NCBI GenBank assembly: GCA_040388535.1
Contig: JAZKBR010000007.1
Coordinates: 68,862-132,861 of the forward strand
From: Gemmatimonadota bacterium
GTDB lineage: Bacteria; Gemmatimonadota; Gemmatimonadetes; Gemmatimonadales; GWC2-71-9
Direction: 5' to 3'
Length of the DNA: 64,000 nt
Of this stretch, positions 33,386-42,244 are shown in pieces. Under the pieces are notes generated by a model. That model was not told where the DNA came from, did not search any database, and worked only from the letters and a program-made list of their open reading frames with translations. A program made the translations under genes and the position numbers. Each line of letters starts with the position of its first letter. Position 1 is the stretch's first letter.

Positions 33386-34395
33386 GGCATGACCTCGAGA
33401 TCGAAGGGCTGAGCGCGATCGTGACGCTGGCTGGAGGTATCCAGTGCCTCTTCGACCAACTCGAGATCGCGCCGCGCGCGCGCCAGCGTCATCCCGCCGT
33501 CGCGACCCCGATCGATGGCCCCGAGGAAGTCGGCGAACATCGCGTGATACCCGGAGATGTCGGCGAAACCGGGGAAGATCCAGCGCGTCCGCTTGGGAGT
33601 GTGCACCTGGATGAAGAGGCCGTTGGATTCGAAGGTGGCCGACCCGCGCGTGCCCGCGATGCGCGAGAGCTGCAGACCACGCAGCCGGCCGGGCGTCTCC
33701 CACGAATGGTGCAGTGTGCCGATCGCGCCCTCGAGATAGCGGAGCACCACCACGATCGAGCGCTCGATCCCGTCCCCGCCGCCAGGGCGGAATCCCTCCA
33801 CCGACTGCACGGTCAATCCGAGGTGCGCCACCAGGTCGATCCAGTGGATGCCGCCCTCGAAGAGAGCGCCGCCTCCGGCTGTCGAGAGATCGTTCCGCCA
33901 GCCACCGGGCTCCTGCCGGGTGAGCGCGTTAACGGACACAAATCGGATCTCGCCCAGCTCACCCGACTCGACCAGCTGTCGCAGCGCCCCGGCCAGTGGC
34001 TTGTAGCAGTAGTTCTCGGCCACGAAGACACAGCGACCAACCGTGGCGGCGGCCCATTCCACTGTGGTGACATCTTCCGAGCGGAGAAAGGCGGGCTTCT
34101 CGACGATGACATCCTTGCCAGCTTCGAGCGCGGCGAGCGCGAGTTCGAGATGGCTCGACGTCGGCGTGGTGATCATCACGAGGTCGACCGAGGGGTCCTC
34201 GATCGCCGCGGCGTACGAACCCCAGCTGGTGCTGCCGGCATAGCGTCGCTGGTACTCGCTCGCGCGCGATGCATCGCGACTCGCGAAGGAGCAGCGCACG
34301 AGCGGCGACACCGCGGCGAGGGTGCGCCGATGCTTCGCTGCGATCCGGCCGCAACCGAGGAACGCGAGATGGAGGGGGCGGTCAGGCGCGCGCAT
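33382..34395 (-). CDS. Gfo/Idh/MocA-family oxidoreductase
   Basis: A protein of 337 residues with an N-terminal Rossmann fold (LHLAFLGCGRIAAKHRRTL), the conserved EKP motif (DVIVEKPAF) and a C-terminal alpha/beta dehydrogenase domain containing GGGALFEGGIHWIDLVAHL, which provides the catalytic histidine/lysine pair region. Such enzymes oxidise or epimerise sugars or inositols with NAD(P). The ATG at 34395 overlaps the GMC oxidoreductase by 14 bases. Pairing of a GMC and a Gfo/Idh/MocA dehydrogenase points to stepwise oxidation of a sugar-like compound. Confidence 0.92.
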   Translation of the reverse strand: MRAPDRPLHLAFLGCGRIAAKHRRTLAAVSPLVRCSFASRDASRASEYQRRYAGSTSWGSYAAAIEDPSVDLVMITTPTSSHLELALAALEAGKDVIVEKPAFLRSEDVTTVEWAAATVGRCVFVAENYCYKPLAGALRQLVESGELGEIRFVSVNALTRQEPGGWRNDLSTAGGGALFEGGIHWIDLVAHLGLTVQSVEGFRPGGGDGIERSIVVVLRYLEGAIGTLHHSWETPGRLRGLQLSRIAGTRGSATFESNGLFIQVHTPKRTRWIFPGFADISGYHAMFADFLGAIDRGRDGGMTLARARRDLELVEEALDTSSQRHDRAQPFDLEVMP

Positions 34396-35959
34396 GGAAG
34401 GCGACCCTCCGCTCAAGGACAACATCACGATGTCCCGTCGTGCCACTCATCCCGATGCCATCGGCCACGCGCAGCCCATTGGCGGCGATGGTCAGGCTCG
34501 GATTGACGGCGGCCGAGGTGGGCAAGGCACTGCCATCGACAACGTAGAGATTGTGAAAGCCGCGAAACCGCCCGGCTCCGTCGAGCGCGCTCGTCAGCGG
34601 ATCGAGCCCCATCCGGACGGTGCCGAGCGCGTGAGAGAAGGTGTCGATCGCCCGCGCGACCGAGGCGGCGGCGCCGGCGGCGGCGAGAATTTTCTTCGCC
34701 TCGGTGATGAGTACTCGGCGCCGCGCAAGGTCGCGGGGCGCATAGCGATGGTGCACCCGCAACCCAGGCAGGCCGAGTACGCTCACGTTGCGCCGGTCGA
34801 GGGCAACCCGATTGGTCCAGCGCGGCTCGTCCTCCGTCATCACGATGAGCCCGGCCAGATGTGACAGCATCGCCCGACCGAAGGGGCGCAGTGGGCGCGG
34901 GAGTTCCCGCTCGACCATCGCCGCTGGCAGCGCTTCCTGTTGGATGGAGCCGATGCCACCCAATTCGGGATACGCAGGATGCCCGAAGTAGAAGTCCTGC
35001 ACCGCAAACTCCTTGTACGACAATCGCGCGAAGGGAGGGCGCTTCGCGAAGTAGCCGCAAATCACCGCGTTGCAGTGGCGGGTGAGGTAGCGACCAATCA
35101 CCGCGCCGCCAGGGTTCTGGAACTGCAGCCCCGAGCCAAGGATGAGGTGAGGCGTCGCGAGTGCACCCGCGGCGAGCACGATGCTGTCGCCAAAGACGCG
35201 ATGCAGCTCGCCCGTGGCGACATCCTGATATTGCACCCCGGTGACGCGCGAACCTTCGGAAAGGATCCGCACTACCGCAGCGCCGGTCCGCAGTTCGAGC
35301 CCTCGACCGAGCAGCGCGTTGACGACCACCGAGGCATCCCCTTTGGCTCCGACCGCGCAGGCGAAGCCGTTGCAGGCACCGCAGCCGACGCAGGCTGGGC
35401 GCGTGCTGCCGGCGCGTGCGATCGCAAGCGGTGGGCGGAAGGGACGCAGCCCACGCCGACGTGCCGCGGCGTGAAGCGCACTGCCGCCATCGGAGAGCGG
35501 CGGCGACGCTTGGCTGTAGCGCCCCGAGCGGAAGGGTTCGGTCGGGTCGGCTCCGGTATCCCCCGAGACGTGCAGCAAACGCTCTGCGCGCGTGTAGCAC
35601 GGTTCGAACTCGCGGTAACCCACCGGCCACTCGGCGCCGGATGGGTCGCGCGGATCGGAGAGGAAATCGCGCTCGCGATAACGGAGGGCCACGGCTCCGT
35701 AGAACACCGATTGGCCACCGACGCAGTGGAAGGCGCCGTTCTGGCGCACGCCAGTATCGGTATCGGCGGCGTAGGGGGTCAGCGCGGAGTAGTGCTCCGA
35801 GAGCATTGCGACCGATTCCGGGGCGTGGCTGGTCGGATCACGACGCACCCAGCCACCACGCTCAAGCATCAGCACTTTCCCACCGCGGCGGACCAGGGCG
35901 TCTGCGGCCATCGCACCACCGGGTCCACTGCCAACGATGATCGCATCGTAGTGACTCAT
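34382..35959 (-). CDS. GMC-family flavin oxidoreductase
   Basis: A protein of 525 residues beginning MSHYDAIIVGSGPGGAMAAD, the FAD-binding GxGxxG at 10-15, followed by the GMC pattern HCVGGQSVFYGAVALRYRERDF, a cysteine cluster CVGCGACNGFAC (Cx2Cx2Cx3C), VLAAGALATPHLILGSG and the C-terminal catalytic segment SHALGTVRMG with YVVDGSALPTSAAVNPSLTI. It oxidises alcohols of sugars, sterols or similar compounds. It heads a tightly coupled four-gene operon. The start at 35959 is preceded by GGAG at a good distance. Confidence 0.93.
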   Translation of the reverse strand: MSHYDAIIVGSGPGGAMAADALVRRGGKVLMLERGGWVRRDPTSHAPESVAMLSEHYSALTPYAADTDTGVRQNGAFHCVGGQSVFYGAVALRYRERDFLSDPRDPSGAEWPVGYREFEPCYTRAERLLHVSGDTGADPTEPFRSGRYSQASPPLSDGGSALHAAARRRGLRPFRPPLAIARAGSTRPACVGCGACNGFACAVGAKGDASVVVNALLGRGLELRTGAAVVRILSEGSRVTGVQYQDVATGELHRVFGDSIVLAAGALATPHLILGSGLQFQNPGGAVIGRYLTRHCNAVICGYFAKRPPFARLSYKEFAVQDFYFGHPAYPELGGIGSIQQEALPAAMVERELPRPLRPFGRAMLSHLAGLIVMTEDEPRWTNRVALDRRNVSVLGLPGLRVHHRYAPRDLARRRVLITEAKKILAAAGAAASVARAIDTFSHALGTVRMGLDPLTSALDGAGRFRGFHNLYVVDGSALPTSAAVNPSLTIAANGLRVADGIGMSGTTGHRDVVLERRVAFHARA

Positions 35960-36186
35960 CGACGCTCCACTCGGGTTCGAGACGTTGCCAGGCACTGCCC
36001 GACACCGCCACGACTATCGCAAGCGAACCGCCAGCCACCCGTCCTCCACTAAGTGATGTAGTGGCAACGCAGTAGCAATCCGGGAGAGGAATGTCCGATG
36101 CGCGCCGATGTAACGAGGCGATACGCACTCGCATCAGGTCAATACATCGTGGCTGGCCTTCGATTGCACGACGTGGCTGGACGCGA

Positions 36187-36220
36187 CGAGCGCCGCCGCA
36201 CAACAGTGCGACGGCGCTCG
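36187..36220. terminator. Strong 15-bp hairpin upstream of the GMC operon
   Basis: CGAGCGCCGCCGCAC and GTGCGACGGCGCTCG pair with one mismatch around the loop AACA. No T-run follows on either strand, so it may be a structural element rather than a classical terminator. The flanking stretch 35960-36186 holds no gene I can support. Confidence 0.4.
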
Positions 36221-36300
36221 AGGCACCGCGAGGCGGCACTGGCCGCTCGTCAGTAACGAATGCTTCCGGCCGTGGGGGCAGAGTGATGCGTCATCGGAGG

Positions 36301-36419
36301 TTGTCATCCTGAGCGAAGCCCGCACAGCGGGCGCAGTCGAAGGAGCCGAAGCTCAGCGGGCGAGCGGGTCTTCCTTCGACTTCGCTCGCCAGCGGCTCGC
36401 TCAGCTCAGGATGACAGCC
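36301..36419. repeat. Large imperfect palindrome of the GTCATCCTGAGCGAAG family
   Basis: TTGTCATCCTGAGCGAAGCC at the left end pairs with the right end GGCTCGCTCAGCTCAGGATG ACAG (4-base bulge); the inside holds further nested pairings (CCCGCACAGCGGG, CGAAGGA/TCCTTCG). It is related to 28348-28423. Two short hairpins follow: GCCGCTTTAGCGGC and CGTGGCTTCAGCCACG (36451-36492). Confidence 0.75.
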
Positions 36420-36530
36420 TCCCAGAACGCCCGGGGAGAGATCAGCGCCGAGCCGCTTTAGCGGCGGTAGCCGAGCCGTGGCTTCAGCCACGAGCTCGGG
36501 ACAGGGGAGCTTCCGTCGGAGGTGAGATCT

Positions 36531-36571
36531 GTGCCGCGCGAGCGCGGCACCCACATAGGAGAAGGAGCCTA
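36531..36571. repeat. Solo arm of the MITE-like element
   Basis: GTGCCGCGCGAGCGCGGCAC followed by CCACATAGGAGAAGGAGCCTA repeats the right arm of the element at 28969-29010 with few changes and stands alone here. It again lies directly before a polypyrimidine tract. Confidence 0.75.
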
Positions 36572-36607
36572 CCCTTCTCCCTTCTCCCTTCTCCCTTCTC
36601 CCTTCCC
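36572..36607. repeat. Polypyrimidine heptamer tract (CCCTTCT)n
   Basis: Four to five near-perfect CCCTTCT units end two bases before the stop codon of the M3 peptidase. The matching tract at 29011-29055 occupies the same position relative to the histidine kinase gene. Confidence 0.75.
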
Positions 36608-36609
36608 CT

Positions 36610-38316
36610 CTAAACCAGCCTGGCCCTCAAAACCCCCATCTCCCTCTCCACCAACGCCACCAGCTCACCGATCAGCTGGGGGCTGAAGCTCAACTCGACC
36701 CCCGCCGCCTCATAAAGCTCCGGCAACGGCCGGGTCGCCCCAAGCGCCATGAAGCGCCGGTAGGCCGCGACCGCCTCGACCGGATCGGCGAGCGCGTTGC
36801 GCCAGACCTGCAATGCCCCGATCTGCGCGATGGCGTATTCGATGTAGTAGAACGGGTAGAGGAAGATGTGGAGCTGACGATACCAGCGCGCGACCCGCTC
36901 GGCGCTGAGCCCGCTCCAGTCGACGCCCGCCTCGAATCTCTCGCGGATCTCCAGCCACGCCGCATCGCGCGCCGCAGCGTCGGCACCCTCAGCGTGCGTG
37001 TAGATCCAGGTCTGGAAGGCATCGACCGACGCGATGTGCGCCAGCGAAATGAGAATGTCCTCGAGATGCTCGAGCCGGGCCGAGATCGCATCGGGTTCGC
37101 TGTAGAAACCAGTCGGCTGCGTGAAATGCGGCGCCGCCAGCAACTCCATCGACATTGACGCGAGTTCCGCGCTCTCCGCGCCCGGATGGCGTTGCCAGAT
37201 GAACGGCCGCTCGTGCGATGCGAAGGCGTGGAAGCAATGCCCCGCCTCGTGCATCAGCGTGTTGACATCCTCGGGCACGCCGGCCGCATTCATGAAGACG
37301 AATGGCCGACCACGCGCGTGCAGCGTGTCGCAATAGCCACCCGGCGCCTTCCCCGGCCGTGAATCGAGATCGAGCAGCCGCTCGGCCATCATCGTCCGGA
37401 ACTGACCGCCCAGCACCGGATCGACACTGTCAAAGATCCGGGCCGAGACCTCCTGCAGCTCCTCGGCATCCTTGAACGGCACCGATGGCGCGTCACGCCA
37501 CGGATCGACCGCCATGTCCCACGGCCGCACGACATCGAGCTTGAGCCGCTCACGCCGCGACGCCAATGCGCGGCCGATCGCCGGGCCGACCGCTGCCGCG
37601 ATGCTCTGCTGCAGTGTCACCACCTCTTCGCGTGTGTAATCGAAGCGGCACTTCGCGGCCCAGATGTAATCGACGTAATCCTTGAAGCCGGCGTTGTGCG
37701 CAATGGTGTTGCGGATCTCGAACATCCGGTCGAAGATCGCGGCCATTTCGTCGCGCTTCGCCACATACGGCGCCGTCGCCGCGCGCCACGCCGCCTCGCG
37801 CACCGCCCGGTCGGCACTCTTGAGGAAGGGCGAGAGCCGCGGCAACGGCACCTCTTCCCCGCCCCACGGCGCCGTCATCGTCCCCGTGACCTGCTGATAC
37901 TTCGCGGCCAGCCCCTCGGCCTCGGCCACCAGCGGGACGTTTTCCTCGCGGAAGATCTCGATCGCGGTGCGGAAGCGCTTGAGCGTCGTGACCATATCAG
38001 GCCGATCGGAACCGACCTCCACGAATCGCTTTGCGAGCGCGACTTCCGATTCCTCGAGCTGCGGCAGGATCTCGGTCGAGAAGCGGAGATGCGCTTCCTC
38101 AAGACTCTTGTTTGTCGTGTCGCAGGTGTAGGCGATCATCGCGAGCGACGCCGCCTCGGTCACCAGCTCATCGAGTCGCGACCAGCGCGCGAGCCACGCC
38201 TCACGGCTGTGGGCATCGAGCGGCATCTCGGCCAGCTCGCGATAGAACGGCGCGATGGTGTCCCAGGTGGCGGCGGCAAAGCCGGCGCTGGTCTGGGGCA
38301 ATTGGAGCATCGTCAT
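36610..38316 (-). CDS. M3-family oligoendopeptidase (PepF-like)
   Basis: A protein of 568 residues with the zinc motif HEAGH at 356-360 in NTLMHEAGHCFHAF and the third ligand region ESAELASMSMELL about 25 residues later. The N-terminal helical part and the DTLHARGRPFVFMN strand fit M3 oligopeptidases, which cut short peptides in the cytosol. The ATG at 38316 (MTMLQLP) is chosen; the upstream MPRECSI reading comes close to the MFS stop. It lies 27 bp after the MFS gene and may be the last gene of the ABC/LmbE operon. Confidence 0.94.
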   Translation of the reverse strand: MTMLQLPQTSAGFAAATWDTIAPFYRELAEMPLDAHSREAWLARWSRLDELVTEAASLAMIAYTCDTTNKSLEEAHLRFSTEILPQLEESEVALAKRFVEVGSDRPDMVTTLKRFRTAIEIFREENVPLVAEAEGLAAKYQQVTGTMTAPWGGEEVPLPRLSPFLKSADRAVREAAWRAATAPYVAKRDEMAAIFDRMFEIRNTIAHNAGFKDYVDYIWAAKCRFDYTREEVVTLQQSIAAAVGPAIGRALASRRERLKLDVVRPWDMAVDPWRDAPSVPFKDAEELQEVSARIFDSVDPVLGGQFRTMMAERLLDLDSRPGKAPGGYCDTLHARGRPFVFMNAAGVPEDVNTLMHEAGHCFHAFASHERPFIWQRHPGAESAELASMSMELLAAPHFTQPTGFYSEPDAISARLEHLEDILISLAHIASVDAFQTWIYTHAEGADAAARDAAWLEIRERFEAGVDWSGLSAERVARWYRQLHIFLYPFYYIEYAIAQIGALQVWRNALADPVEAVAAYRRFMALGATRPLPELYEAAGVELSFSPQLIGELVALVEREMGVLRARLV

Positions 38317-38343
38317 GATCGAGCACTCACGGGGCAAATAGAC

Positions 38344-39564
38344 TCAGGTCGCGGGCGCCGGAACGGCCCGTGCCGCCGGTTGGACGAATCGGAAGGTGAC
38401 TCCCGCCACACAGAGCATCGTGAAGCCACCAAGCCAGAAGGGCCAGTTCGTGCCGAGGCGCTGGAAGGCGATGGTGCCGAAGATCGGCGCGATGACGCGG
38501 GCGATCCCTGCGAAGGTCTGTGCGACGCCCATCGTGGTGCCGAGTTCGTTGGGGTCCGCCACGTGCGAGATGAGCGACGTCGAGGCCGGGAAGAGGAGCG
38601 CGGTACCGATCGGCACGAAGGGAATGATGAAGACCAGCGACCACACCGTGGGAGCCGTAGTGTAGAGCAGCAGCCCGAACCCAAGTGTGATGGCGCCGGC
38701 GCGCATCGCCCAGACTTCGCCGATCTTGTCGACCACGGGGCCGAGGAGCAGCGAGCGGAGCACCAGCGCGAGCAGGCCGTTGTACACGAAGAAGTAGCCG
38801 ATGGTCTTCTCGTTGACGCCGAAGCGCGAACCGAGCCAGAGTGCCAGAATCGAGGTGAGCAGCGAGAAGGCGAGCATTCCCATCCCGTAGACCCAGATCA
38901 GCCGTTCGACCTTGCCACCAGGATTGCGAAGCACTTCCCAGGCGCCGTGCCAGACAGGCTTCCGCTGGGTGACCTGCCCGAGCTTTTCCGCCGGACGCGA
39001 CTCGGGCAGCCACTTCCACGCCGCGAGCACGTTGAGGAAGCAGAGCGCAGCCGCGAAGTAGCCCGGCGCCTCGCGTCCCATATGCGCCGCGAGCGAACCA
39101 ATGGCGGGACCGACCATCACACCGGCCGATGTCGCGGCCGAGAGCCAGCCGAGGGCACGCGCGCGATCGCTCGGCGCCACCGTGTCGGATACGTACGCCT
39201 GCGCGACGCCGGTGGTCCCGCCGCCGGCGCCCTGCACGATGCGCGAGAGGAAGAGGAGCCAGAGTGCGTTGGCGAGGCCGAAGACCAGGAAGGCGCAGGC
39301 CGAAGCGAGCAGGCCGATCATCAGGGCGGGGCGACGACCATACTTGTCGGAGACCCGCCCCCAGATGGGCGAAGCAATCAGCTGGGTGATCGAGAACGAC
39401 GCGATCATCCAGCCGATGATCTCTGGCGTGGCCTGCAGCTTGAGCGCATAGAACGGCAGCAATGGCAGCACCATCGCGAAGCCGAGCATGTCGACGAAGT
39501 TCACGGCGATCAGCACCGAGAGCTGACGGAACTGATCGCGTTTGAGCTGGGGAGTCGCGGTCAC
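38344..39564 (-). CDS. MFS transporter, TetA/multidrug type
   Basis: A protein of 406 residues with twelve predicted helices and the MFS loop signature GRVSDKYGRRPALMIG between helices 2 and 3. The helix 4-5 segment RIVQGAGGGTTGVAQAYVSD with DRARALGWLSAATSAGVMVGP is typical of drug:H+ antiporters of the DHA1 family. Start is GTG at 39564 overlapping the ABC permease stop as GTGA, so it is co-translated with the import system, an odd pairing of uptake and efflux. Confidence 0.92.
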   Translation of the reverse strand: MTATPQLKRDQFRQLSVLIAVNFVDMLGFAMVLPLLPFYALKLQATPEIIGWMIASFSITQLIASPIWGRVSDKYGRRPALMIGLLASACAFLVFGLANALWLLFLSRIVQGAGGGTTGVAQAYVSDTVAPSDRARALGWLSAATSAGVMVGPAIGSLAAHMGREAPGYFAAALCFLNVLAAWKWLPESRPAEKLGQVTQRKPVWHGAWEVLRNPGGKVERLIWVYGMGMLAFSLLTSILALWLGSRFGVNEKTIGYFFVYNGLLALVLRSLLLGPVVDKIGEVWAMRAGAITLGFGLLLYTTAPTVWSLVFIIPFVPIGTALLFPASTSLISHVADPNELGTTMGVAQTFAGIARVIAPIFGTIAFQRLGTNWPFWLGGFTMLCVAGVTFRFVQPAARAVPAPAT

Positions 39565-41201
39565 GTGGTGGCCCGGCCTCGTTCGGCAAAGTAGAAGGCC
39601 ATCGTGGAGATGGCGGTGAGCACGACACCGTATGCGGCGGCAACGCCGATCTCGCCCTGACGGATCGCGCCGAGAATCTCGAGCGAGACCGGGCGCGTGT
39701 CGTAGGTATACAGGATCACCGAAGTCATGAAATCCCCGAGACCGGTCACGAATGCGAGGGCCGTGGCGCCAGCAAGCGCGGGCCCTAGCAGCGGCAAGGT
39801 AATGGTGCGGAATGATCGCCATCCGCCGGCGCCGAGCGATGTTGCGGCCTCATCGAGCGCGGGGTCGAGCCCGCGAATCGCTCCGACCAGCGCCCGCCCT
39901 ACAATCGGCAGTGCCCGCACCAGATACGCCAGCGGCAGCAGCCAGAGCGTGCCGATCAGTACGAAGCGTCCGGCACCGGGTTGCAGCCGCGAGAACATCG
40001 TCGCAAGGGCAATCGCGTAGACGGTGCCCGGCACGGCCCACGGCAGCGCCAGCGCTGCCTCGAGGGTGCGCGACAGCCGCCGCTTCGGGTCGCGCGCGGC
40101 CACGGCCACGCCAAGGGCGAGGATCGCGGCCGCCGCGGCAGCGAGCGTCGCCATCCAGAGTGAGGTCCCGAACGGCCGCCAGCGCGCCGGTTCCGCCACC
40201 AGCGCCACGTAGTTCCCCACGGTATATGCGCTCGGCAGGGCGGTGTTGTTCCACGCGCCGATCGGCACGAAGCTCACGACGACCAGTGCCAGGTGCGGCA
40301 GCAGCAGCCACGCCGTGGCAGCCCACGCAATGATTCCGACCACTTTGCGGGTGCGCGGGCTCGATGCCCGCGGCGCCGGAGCGAGCCCCTTCCCTGCGCC
40401 GCGTGTGCCGGGGCCGCCGAGTCGCGAGGCAAGCAGCAAGGCAATCAGGGCGAGCGCCACCAGCGCGAGGGTCTCGACCATGGCGACCGAGATGTCACCA
40501 TTGAGTCGCGTGGTGACCACCTGTGTCGGCAGCACCCGGAAGCCGCCGCCGAAAACATAGGGGGCCGAGTAGGAGGCGAGCGATGAGAGCGCGGTAAGAA
40601 GAGCGCCATTGCCGATCGCCGGGCGGAGCAGCGGCAGCACGATGGTACGGATCGCGCGCCAGCGGCCGGCACCGAGCGCAGTCGCGGCCTCGAGCAAGGC
40701 CGGGTCGAAGGTCGCGAGGGCAGCGCGCACCAGCAGATAGGTGTAGACGTACATCGTGGTCGCGTGGATCAGCACGACGGCGAAGGCACCCTCGAAGCGC
40801 CACGGCGCCTTCTCCGCGCCGGTGACGGCCATCACCGCCCGCGCAATGACACCACTCTCGCCATAGAGGAAGAGAAAGGCGACCACGCCGACGAGCGGCG
40901 GCAGTACTGCGGGAAGGGTGAGCAGCGCCGAGACAACGCGCCGGCCGGGGAAATCCACCAGCCGGGTCGCGAGTGCGAGCGGCACACCGATGAGGGCGCC
41001 GAGCACCACGCTGACCACGGCGAGCCAGAGCGAGTTCCAGGCGGCGCGCCATTCGTTCTTCTCGACGAAGAAGGCGCGCACCGATTGAAAAGTCCATGCG
41101 CCATCGACGCGGACGGCATCGATCGCGACCAGCGCGAGCGGTTCGACCACCAGCCAGGCCAGCAGGAGGAGGAGTGCCCAGCCGGCCAGCTTGCGGTTCA
41201 C
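39561..41201 (-). CDS. Fused ABC permease, iron(III)/thiamine-type importer
   Basis: A protein of 546 residues with two consecutive binding-protein-dependent permease domains, about twelve helices in all. Each half carries an EAA loop: EAATALGAGRWRAIRTIVLP near residue 200 and DEAATSLGAGGWRSFRTITL near 460, which dock to the ATPase. This fused layout is typical of FbpB/SfuB/ThiP. GTG start at 41201 overlaps the ATPase stop. Substrate inferred only at class level. Confidence 0.93.
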   Translation of the reverse strand: MNRKLAGWALLLLLAWLVVEPLALVAIDAVRVDGAWTFQSVRAFFVEKNEWRAAWNSLWLAVVSVVLGALIGVPLALATRLVDFPGRRVVSALLTLPAVLPPLVGVVAFLFLYGESGVIARAVMAVTGAEKAPWRFEGAFAVVLIHATTMYVYTYLLVRAALATFDPALLEAATALGAGRWRAIRTIVLPLLRPAIGNGALLTALSSLASYSAPYVFGGGFRVLPTQVVTTRLNGDISVAMVETLALVALALIALLLASRLGGPGTRGAGKGLAPAPRASSPRTRKVVGIIAWAATAWLLLPHLALVVVSFVPIGAWNNTALPSAYTVGNYVALVAEPARWRPFGTSLWMATLAAAAAAILALGVAVAARDPKRRLSRTLEAALALPWAVPGTVYAIALATMFSRLQPGAGRFVLIGTLWLLPLAYLVRALPIVGRALVGAIRGLDPALDEAATSLGAGGWRSFRTITLPLLGPALAGATALAFVTGLGDFMTSVILYTYDTRPVSLEILGAIRQGEIGVAAAYGVVLTAISTMAFYFAERGRATT

Positions 41202-42244
41202 GCGCCGCGATCCGGGTAGGCGTGCGCGCCGATACCGTTGGGGCGCACTCGCAGCTCGGCCCCGATCTGCACGTCGCTCGCCTCAACCATCACCTCGAGT
41301 TCTTCGCCGCTCGCGAGCAGCAGGGTGATCACCGTGCTTGCGCCGGCGAAGCGGCGAGCACGCACGACGCCAGAGAGCGGGCCGGCGGGGTCAACGGTGG
41401 TGGCCTCGGGACGCACCAGCAGGAGCACCTGCCCCAGCATCTGCAACGGACCGTTCGCGAGCCAGCGCACCCCGGCCGCCTCAACATCGAGATGACCATC
41501 GTGCATTCCCATTACCCGACCGTGCAGCGTGGCGGTGCGACCGACGAAGCCCGCCACGAACGGCGTATCGGGATGGCGGTAGAGATCTTCTGGCGTACCG
41601 ACCTGCTCGAGCTTGCCGAGGTGGAGCACGGCGATCCGATCGGCGAGATCGAACGCCTCTTCCTGTTCGTGGGTCACCAGGATGGTGGTGATCCCGATGC
41701 GACGCACCAGCTCGCGGAGTTCGCGGCGAGTCCGCTCGCGGAGTGATGGGTCGAGGTTCGAGAGCGGTTCATCGAGCAGGAGCACGCGCGGCCGCGGCGC
41801 GAGCGCACGAGCGAGTGCGACACGCTGCTGCTGGCCGCCGGAGAGCGCGGTCACTGCGCGATCGGCATAGCCGCCGAGATCGACGAGTGCGAGCACTTCG
41901 TTCACGCGCGCAGTGCGATCAGTGGCGGAGAGCTTCTCGCGCTCGAGGCCATAGGCGACGTTCTCGCCAACTGTGAGATGCGGAAAGAGGGCGTAGTGCT
42001 GGAAGACCATGCCGCAGCGGCGATCGAGCGCCGATTTTGCCGTGACATCTTCGCCATCAAACTTGATGCTTCCCGCATCGGCCTGCTCGAATCCCGCAAT
42101 GAGCCGCAGCAGCGTGGTCTTGCCGCTGCCACTCGGCCCCAGCAGGGCAACGAGCTCTCCCTCGCCCACGGCAAGCGAGACGTCGGCGACAACCGGCGTC
42201 TCGCCGAACTTCTTTGCCACGCCGGTGAGTGTCACCGTGCTCAT
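41198..42244 (-). CDS. ABC transporter ATPase, iron(III)/spermidine type
   Basis: A protein of 348 residues with Walker A GPSGSGKTT 36-44, Q loop in GMVFQHYALFPHLTV, signature LSGGQQQR, Walker B VLLLDEPLSNLD and switch His in LVTHEQEEA. The C-terminal ~100 residues form a TOBE/OB regulatory domain (LLLVRPEATTV). It belongs with the fused permease and binding protein (FbpC/PotA-like). The ATG at 42244 shares a base with the binding-protein stop (TAATG). Confidence 0.95.
   Translation of the reverse strand: MSTVTLTGVAKKFGETPVVADVSLAVGEGELVALLGPSGSGKTTLLRLIAGFEQADAGSIKFDGEDVTAKSALDRRCGMVFQHYALFPHLTVGENVAYGLEREKLSATDRTARVNEVLALVDLGGYADRAVTALSGGQQQRVALARALAPRPRVLLLDEPLSNLDPSLRERTRRELRELVRRIGITTILVTHEQEEAFDLADRIAVLHLGKLEQVGTPEDLYRHPDTPFVAGFVGRTATLHGRVMGMHDGHLDVEAAGVRWLANGPLQMLGQVLLLVRPEATTVDPAGPLSGVVRARRFAGASTVITLLLASGEELEVMVEASDVQIGAELRVRPNGIGAHAYPDRGA

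Noticed and set aside
37696-39594. 632-codon plus-strand open frame opposite the M3 peptidase and MFS genes
   Set aside because: Arg/Glu/His-rich shadow of two well-supported minus-strand genes; no domain.
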